From an uncultured Verrucomicrobiales bacterium (GTDB taxonomy: Bacteria; Verrucomicrobiota; Verrucomicrobiia; Verrucomicrobiales; Akkermansiaceae), in the NCBI GenBank assembly GCA_937952875.1, contig CALFDI010000065.1:1-5663 (forward strand): a stretch of 5,663 nucleotides of DNA, read 5' to 3'. A model generated the notes under the pieces. The model made no database searches. It was not told the DNA's origin and saw only the letters and a list, made by a program, of their open reading frames with translations. The translations under genes and the position numbers were made by a program. The stretch's first letter is position 1. The number at the start of each line of letters is the position of its first letter. Shown in pieces: positions 5,640 through 5,663 of the stretch.

Positions 5640-5663
5640 CGCCACTCTCGATCTCTCATCGCG

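Overview
The window holds seven protein-coding genes, one of them cut by the left edge, and almost no non-coding space. I saw no rRNA, tRNA, CRISPR array, insertion sequence or prophage. It looks like ordinary chromosomal DNA of a Gram-negative-type bacterium with roughly balanced GC. Several protein details lean towards Verrucomicrobiota, perhaps the Opitutae/Puniceicoccales side. These are a Dxr with ASKE instead of ANKE, a CdsA with KFSDMGAY and GIGGILDLID in place of the textbook motifs, a FeoA with a VCGTRLALS segment, and mostly missing Shine-Dalgarno sequences. This assignment is inferred from remembered family patterns and is only moderately secure.

Layout: (1) The last 52 codons of an unrecognised plus-strand gene (3-161) run tail-to-tail into dxr and overlap its end by 17 bp. 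(2) A minus-strand block reads, in transcription order, a voltage-gated K+ channel-like protein with a C-terminal zinc ribbon (3117-2266), cdsA (2193-1315) and dxr (1308-145). cdsA and dxr are only 6 bp apart and are probably co-transcribed. The channel is separated from cdsA by 72 bp that may hold a promoter. (3) An 82-bp divergent intergenic region (3118-3199) separates this block from a plus-strand ferrous iron uptake operon: feoA (3200-3448), feoB (3472-5472) and a 48-residue Cys-rich single-helix membrane protein of the FeoB-associated type (5493-5639).

Function: CdsA makes CDP-diacylglycerol for phospholipid synthesis. Dxr commits carbon to the MEP isoprenoid pathway. The pair is a remnant of the widespread uppS-cdsA-dxr-rseP envelope cluster, but uppS and rseP are not next to it here. 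The Feo block is a complete-looking Fe(II) importer: FeoB is the GTPase-coupled permease, FeoA a small cytoplasmic SH3-like partner, and the small Cys-rich protein occupies the place where other bacteria carry FeoC or related accessory proteins. I found no convincing novel system. The points most worth a second look are the small FeoB-associated protein, the cysteines spread across all three Feo proteins, the zinc-ribbon tail on the channel, and the altered CdsA signature.
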